Below are positions 49,673-53,052 of a DNA stretch of 53,052 nt, in pieces. Every line of letters starts with the position of its first letter. Positions within the stretch are counted from its first letter, which is position 1. Origin of the DNA: a virus. Where the stretch lies: positions 1-53,052 of IMG/VR virus record IMGVR_UViG_3300022932_000003. One strand, written 5' to 3'. The notes under the pieces are model-generated. The model did not search any database, was not told the DNA's origin, and saw only the letters and a list, made by a program, of their open reading frames with translations. The translations under genes and the position numbers were made by a program.

Positions 49673-50848
49673 TTAAACAATTTTTTTACCTAATTCTTTT
49701 TCGGCTTTTACTTTTGTAATTGTTGGGATTATTTCAGCCCATTTGCCTTTAAAAAATACATGCGTGCCTTTTAATAGAAATCCACCATCTGTTAGTTTTG
49801 TTACATGTGAAAAATCACCTTCATTCATTTCTATCTTAAAAATCCCTTCTTCATTCCTGTACCAAGGATATTTTAAGTAAACGCCATGTTTGTAACCTCG
49901 TTTTACCGCTTCATCTTTCAAAGCTTCAAAAACTTCTGATTCGGTTGCTTCAATCAAACTTTTCTGATGTGATGTATTCGCAATATATCCCTTTTTCCAA
50001 CCATCAAACCAAAAACCATAACAGTGTATTTCATCATAATCTATTTTATTCTCAATTCGTTCAATACAAATAAGAGAATTAAAATCTTTATTTCCTTTAT
50101 ACCATTTACCGACTTCCAACTCTTTAACTTCAGTTCCCACCATTGGCATATCTTTAAAATCAAAAGTAGATGATGCAGTAAAGCTCATTGTTTTAGCATT
50201 TGGAGCTGATAAAATAGCTTTGTTTTCGGCTTCTAATTCTTCAATACGAAGTTTTAGTTTGTTGTTTTCTTGTTTTAATATTTCGTATTGCTGAAAAATA
50301 TCAAATGAATCTGAAAGATGCGGCTGCATAAATCCATGTCCAAAATCTAAGCCTAAATTCAAACTCATAGGTTTGTAATTTTTCAATTCCTCGATAATGT
50401 TTGTGGTTTTAGGAATTACAATTTTGCCTTCTTTGATTGCTTTTAATAGCGATTCATAAATTGGCGCTTTAATTCCTGCAAATGGTTGCTTTAATTCAGG
50501 ATTAGACGGCATATCAACAATCTTTTTCAAATCAACTTTATGTTCCAAAATCTCAACACGTTTTTCTAATTCGGTTAGTTTGTTGGTTCTGATTGGTTTT
50601 TCAATTTTAATTCCGCAAGCAGCAAGGAATGTATTTTCGTTCCATGTTTCGAAAACTTCTCGACCTGAATTTTGGCAATCTTCTCTACCAACGTTTGCTA
50701 TATTGTTATTTGTATTTCTGAAATTGTTAACTAAATAACAAAAAGAATTGAAATTTCCTGATATATCCGATATTTGACAATTTTTCAATTTTGGTTTTAA
50801 TTGAATGAATTGTTCCTGAGTACATAACATGCTGATTGCTTTTTTCAT
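49673..50848 (-). CDS. Large hypothetical protein with coiled coil
   Basis: 391-aa protein. The N-terminus (MKKAISMLCTQEQFIQLK) has few Cys and Asn-rich stretches. A coiled coil lies at residues about 195-215 (LKQENNKLKLRIEELEAEN), and the C-terminal part is a probable beta-sandwich (GFWFDGWKKGYIANT). Related sequences occur in Bacteroidetes phages, function unknown. Last gene of the accessory operon. Confidence 0.7.
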   Translation of the reverse strand: MKKAISMLCTQEQFIQLKPKLKNCQISDISGNFNSFCYLVNNFRNTNNNIANVGREDCQNSGREVFETWNENTFLAACGIKIEKPIRTNKLTELEKRVEILEHKVDLKKIVDMPSNPELKQPFAGIKAPIYESLLKAIKEGKIVIPKTTNIIEELKNYKPMSLNLGLDFGHGFMQPHLSDSFDIFQQYEILKQENNKLKLRIEELEAENKAILSAPNAKTMSFTASSTFDFKDMPMVGTEVKELEVGKWYKGNKDFNSLICIERIENKIDYDEIHCYGFWFDGWKKGYIANTSHQKSLIEATESEVFEALKDEAVKRGYKHGVYLKYPWYRNEEGIFKIEMNEGDFSHVTKLTDGGFLLKGTHVFFKGKWAEIIPTITKVKAEKELGKKIV

Positions 50849-50853
50849 AATTT

Positions 50854-51054
50854 TTAAAATAAGGTTAATTGTTGTTTTTCTATAATTTCTATTCGGTCCG
50901 GATAACAGGCGATATATTTATTCATGTTTTCGACTAAAACACCGGTTAGGTTTTCCGCATCGGTTGTAATTTCTTTGAACTTTAGGATCTCGTTTCCTGA
51001 TGAATCATAAAGTATTTTGTTTTTACGATGGTATGTTATTGCAGGATTAAGCAT
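50854..51054 (-). CDS. Hypothetical small protein ending in a sliding-clamp motif
   Basis: 66-aa protein (MLNPAITYHRKNKILYDSS start; a GTG at 51061-51063 gives 69 aa). Its last residues are KQQLTLF, a perfect match to the beta-clamp-binding consensus at the extreme C-terminus. The rest is unrecognised. It may tether phage or host factors to the replication clamp. Confidence 0.7.
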   Translation of the reverse strand: MLNPAITYHRKNKILYDSSGNEILKFKEITTDAENLTGVLVENMNKYIACYPDRIEIIEKQQLTLF

Positions 51055-51223
51055 TTGCAACACGGTTATCGATTCTTTGCTGCTTTGCCATTTGACCTTT
51101 CCAAAAAGCCAAAAGGCTTTCGGTTGCAGGGATTCGATGTTTAAATTTAAATCCTGATTTGTATTCGATCAATTTCTCTTCGTAATGATTGATTCTTTCC
51201 TGAATTTCTGATTTATTTGCCAT
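51047..51223 (-). CDS. Small basic protein (58 aa)
   Basis: Frame MANKSEIQERINHYEEKLI continuing to QQRIDNRVANA, strongly helical and basic. It fills the gap and overlaps both neighbours (8 nt with the clamp-motif gene and 11 nt with the upstream HTH gene). Unrecognised. Confidence 0.6.
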   Translation of the reverse strand: MANKSEIQERINHYEEKLIEYKSGFKFKHRIPATESLLAFWKGQMAKQQRIDNRVANA

Positions 51224-51395
51224 TAGATGGTTTTGATTTTAAATATTCGTTAATCAAATAATTTATTTTGTGTTGGCTGTAATGAAATGTTTCAGACAAA
51301 TTCGCAATAGTATTGTTTGGCTTGTGCTTCCAATGCTCAATTATTAAAATCTGATCGGAAATAGGGATTGTGGGTGACAAACTTACATTTTCCAT
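51213..51395 (-). CDS. Small helix-turn-helix protein
   Basis: 60-aa protein. NNTIANLSETFHYSQHKINYLINEYLK fits a helix-turn-helix (recognition helix SQHKINYLINEYL). Among all genes here it is one of the better candidates for binding the 17-bp palindrome, although nothing in the sequence shows specificity. Confidence 0.65.
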   Translation of the reverse strand: MENVSLSPTIPISDQILIIEHWKHKPNNTIANLSETFHYSQHKINYLINEYLKSKPSNGK

Positions 51396-51398
51396 AAT

Positions 51399-51611
51399 TT
51401 AGTTTTTTGAATACATTTTTTTAAATCTTTCTCTATTCAATTTAAGAGCGTTTATTTTTTCTTTCCCGATTTCGATCATTTTATCTTCATGCCTTGTGAA
51501 CATTCTAAATTCCATGTAATTATCAAACACGTATTGTTTTGCAAATTGTTCAGTTACTGTTTTAATCCCTGTCATTTGCTGAACAGCTTCTATTAGTGTT
51601 GTTGCTTTCAT
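51399..51611 (-). CDS. Hypothetical small protein
   Basis: 70-aa basic helical protein (MKATTLIEAVQQMTGIKTV start). Unrecognised; overlaps the upstream gene by 4 nt. Confidence 0.68.
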   Translation of the reverse strand: MKATTLIEAVQQMTGIKTVTEQFAKQYVFDNYMEFRMFTRHEDKMIEIGKEKINALKLNRERFKKMYSKN

Positions 51612-51925
51612 AGTAAATTATAATTTAGTTCAAATATTGAAAATTTCCATTCAAAAGGTTCGAAACGAGGATCATTAGTTTCCCAATTCTTATATTTAAT
51701 AACTACGGGCATAGCCTGAAGAATTCTTCTATTTCCACGATAATCATCACAATAAATATCTTCTTCTTGACTGATTGAAATAATTCGGTATTGCTTACAA
51801 AGTCCTTTGATTATCTTTTTCGTATTTCCTTCTAAATACGGAATATGCTCAGATAATATTTCATTTACATCTTTACTAATACTAAATCCGGATAAAGATG
51901 TGTTTCTTCCTGTACAATAAATCAT
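51608..51925 (-). CDS. Hypothetical protein
   Basis: 105-aa protein (MIYCTGRNTSLSGFSISK start; YRGNRRILQAMPVVIKYK later). Unrecognised. Overlaps the upstream gene by 4 nt. Confidence 0.7.
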   Translation of the reverse strand: MIYCTGRNTSLSGFSISKDVNEILSEHIPYLEGNTKKIIKGLCKQYRIISISQEEDIYCDDYRGNRRILQAMPVVIKYKNWETNDPRFEPFEWKFSIFELNYNLL

Positions 51926-52179
51926 AATCCTTCACTTTTTAAATTAGCAATTCTTTCTTTCAAAAACTCGTTTCTTTCATCCCATGATTCAAACCAAAAT
52001 TCGCCTTTTTTCTTTCCTTCAGGCTTGAATGTTCCAAAATCGGCACAAAGCAAATCGAATTCTTCTTTAGTAATCTTTTTAGCATTGATTAAATATTGAA
52101 TCTCGATGCATAAGTTGGAACTATGAAATATAATAAAGCATTCCTGAAGTTTTAAATAGATATCGCTTAGTTTTCTCAT
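51922..52179 (-). CDS. Hypothetical protein
   Basis: 85-aa protein (MRKLSDIYLKLQECFIIFH start), aromatic-rich C-terminal half (GEFWFESWDERNEFLKER). Unrecognised. Confidence 0.7.
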   Translation of the reverse strand: MRKLSDIYLKLQECFIIFHSSNLCIEIQYLINAKKITKEEFDLLCADFGTFKPEGKKKGEFWFESWDERNEFLKERIANLKSEGL

Positions 52180-52182
52180 GGT

Positions 52183-52206
52183 GTTATTTAAGCCGGATTT
52201 TACACC
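52183..52206. other. GC-rich intergenic hairpin
   Basis: Dyad AGCCGG/CCGGCT with an 8-nt loop, between the first two genes of the 52530 operon. The U-tract after it is poor, so it may be a weak terminator, an mRNA stability element or an attenuator. Confidence 0.55.
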
Positions 52207-52218
52207 GGCTGATTAATT

Positions 52219-52530
52219 TTAAAGATTGTTTAATTGTCGAATGATTTCTCTTTGTTGAGAAAGATCAATTTTAGCCTCTCTGTGCTCATTTTTCAAGATT
52301 AGCACCTTATCACAAATTGAATCAAAATCTTTCGCTAAGAACGTGAATACAATGTTTTTCTTTTTACCAATCTGAACTACACACGAAATAGTTTTGTAAT
52401 AAGGCGTTGGTTTGTCTACTTCCGGTTTTTCTTCTAAACCTGATTCTTTAAGAATAAAAAGAACATCTTCTTTTGTGTAGGTTTGTTTAATTCCCGCTTC
52501 GATTGAATCAATCACATCTTGTAAAGCCAT
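52219..52530 (-). CDS. Hypothetical protein, first gene of accessory operon
   Basis: 103-aa protein from the ATG at 52528-52530 (MALQDVIDSIEAGIKQTYT). Beta-helical mixed pattern with VVQIGKKKNIVFTFLAKDF. Unrecognised. It begins 40 nt downstream of the P9 -7 box. Confidence 0.7.
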   Translation of the reverse strand: MALQDVIDSIEAGIKQTYTKEDVLFILKESGLEEKPEVDKPTPYYKTISCVVQIGKKKNIVFTFLAKDFDSICDKVLILKNEHREAKIDLSQQREIIRQLNNL

Positions 52531-52569
52531 AATCATTTAATTTTAAATTGTTTTGCATTATTGCATATA

Positions 52570-52629
52570 CAAATGTATAAAATATACATATATAAAATAC
52601 ATTAAGGATTAATTAATAATGATTCTAAA
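52570..52629 (-). promoter_or_regulatory. Promoter P9 with 17-bp palindrome
   Basis: Palindrome TTAATAATGATTCTAAA at 52613-52629, exactly 35 bp from the -7 box TACATTTG at 52570-52577. No full -33. It drives the 52530-49673 operon, and the palindrome lies inside the preceding 44-aa frame. Confidence 0.72.
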
Positions 52630-52736
52630 TAACAGATCTTAATGAAATCGAAAGTTACGGCTTTGATATTGTTGGCTTTCATTAATTCCTGCTTTTGGGC
52701 TTTGGTTAGAGATTTCCAATATTTAAGTTGGATCAT
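52602..52736 (-). CDS. Small protein (44 aa) after the methyltransferase
   Basis: Frame MIQLKYWKSLTKAQKQELM continuing to CYLESLLINP. Its ATG lies inside the last codons of the methyltransferase (14-nt overlap), as in other coupled pairs here, and its 3' half runs through the P9 palindrome. The double use of that sequence reduces my confidence; it could be fortuitous. Confidence 0.42.
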   Translation of the reverse strand: MIQLKYWKSLTKAQKQELMKANNIKAVTFDFIKICYLESLLINP

Positions 52737-53052
52737 TTAGTAATTTTTTAATTAGTAAAGCCAATACACCTACGCAAATACTGTTTCCGGCTTGCTTATA
52801 CAATTGTGAATCTGAAATTATTCCGGAAGAAATTGTTTTTTCTATCATTACAGGATTGAAGTCCATTAACCTAAAACATTCCGTTGGAGTTAATCTTCGT
52901 ATTCTTTGTTTTACTGAAATTAAAGATTCTTTTTGAAAATTTGGATTGGCCAATAATGTATCATAATAATCCTGATCTTTTAGAACTAAATTTTTATCCT
53001 TAAAGGATCCTGAATCTTGGCCGGTCTTTTTAAAATGTTCTCTTCTTCTCTT
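52723..53052 (-). CDS. DNA (cytosine-5-)-methyltransferase, C-terminal part (joins position 1531)
   Basis: C-terminal continuation of the gene at 1-1531. Motif IX RRLTPTECFRLMDF and motif X YKQAGNSICVGVLALLI are intact, and the frame runs open through 53052, whose last 127 bases repeat positions 1-127. The stop TAA is at 52723-52725. Together the two pieces give 577 aa with all conserved motifs. Any annotation that treats the contig as linear would call two fragments. Confidence 0.92.
   Translation of the reverse strand, partial: KRRREHFKKTGQDSGSFKDKNLVLKDQDYYDTLLANPNFQKESLISVKQRIRRLTPTECFRLMDFNPVMIEKTISSGIISDSQLYKQAGNSICVGVLALLIKKLLNDPT
52926..53052. repeat. Terminal direct repeat, right copy
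   Basis: Exact copy of bases 1-127. See the left copy; merging the two closes the circle and restores the methyltransferase gene. Confidence 0.93.

Overview
The window is an essentially complete, circularly closed genome of about 52.9 kb from a tailed, most likely siphovirus-type phage of a Bacteroidetes host, probably Flavobacterium or a relative. The evidence is the low GC content, promoter-like TAnnTTTG boxes, A/T-rich ribosome-poor leaders before start codons, and Bacteroidetes-flavoured protein families. Bases 1-127 recur exactly at 52926-53052, and a cytosine-5 DNA methyltransferase reads continuously across that join, so the contig ends are an assembly cut and not physical genome ends. 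I see no integrase, cI-like repressor, DNA polymerase or primase. The phage looks lytic and dependent on the host replisome.

Nearly all genes are on the minus strand, in about ten transcription units. From left to right: (1) 1-4266, modification and recombination: C5-methyltransferase, HNH endonuclease, NinG, N6-adenine methyltransferase-like protein, deoxyribosyltransferase-like protein. (2) 4349-7991, a replication-initiator-like protein, a PD-(D/E)XK-like nuclease and small proteins, behind a highly structured RNA leader. (3) 8184-13857, an SF2 helicase, NinB, a MazG-like protein, many small unknowns and a second structured RNA. (4) 14001-17977, RecT, a metallo-beta-lactamase-fold protein, DUF1351 and a small lipoprotein. 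(5) 18188-23113, lysis genes (M15 endolysin, holin candidates, spanin-like protein) and a pectate-lyase-fold tail spike. (6) 23215-24936, the only plus-strand operon: seven small unknown genes. (7) 25075-38735, tail and head genes: baseplate-like proteins, tape measure, tail tube, connectors, major capsid, decoration and scaffold candidates. (8) 38917-43178, small proteins, an outer-membrane barrel, two degenerate tRNA-like elements and a 232-nt interrupted tRNA-like RNA with its own promoter and terminator. (9) 43227-49356, portal, large and small terminase, ParB-like protein, HNH and a GC-rich non-coding island. (10) 49673-52530, small accessory genes.

The most interesting system is regulatory. 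A 17-bp near-palindrome, TTTAGAAT-N-ATTCTAAA, occurs nine times, once at the head of essentially every operon (the fifth copy is shared by two divergent operons). In five promoters it ends exactly 35 bp, and in a sixth 34 bp, upstream of a TAnnTTTG -7 box. At the late lysis, capsid and terminase promoters it lies much closer (9, 15 and 24 bp). This suggests one DNA-binding protein that controls the whole phage with position-dependent effects. The phage also carries two RNA leaders with loop-loop complementarity of 8-10 bp, and a tRNA-like RNA with insertions. Function calls rest on motif recognition from the sequence alone; no database search was run.
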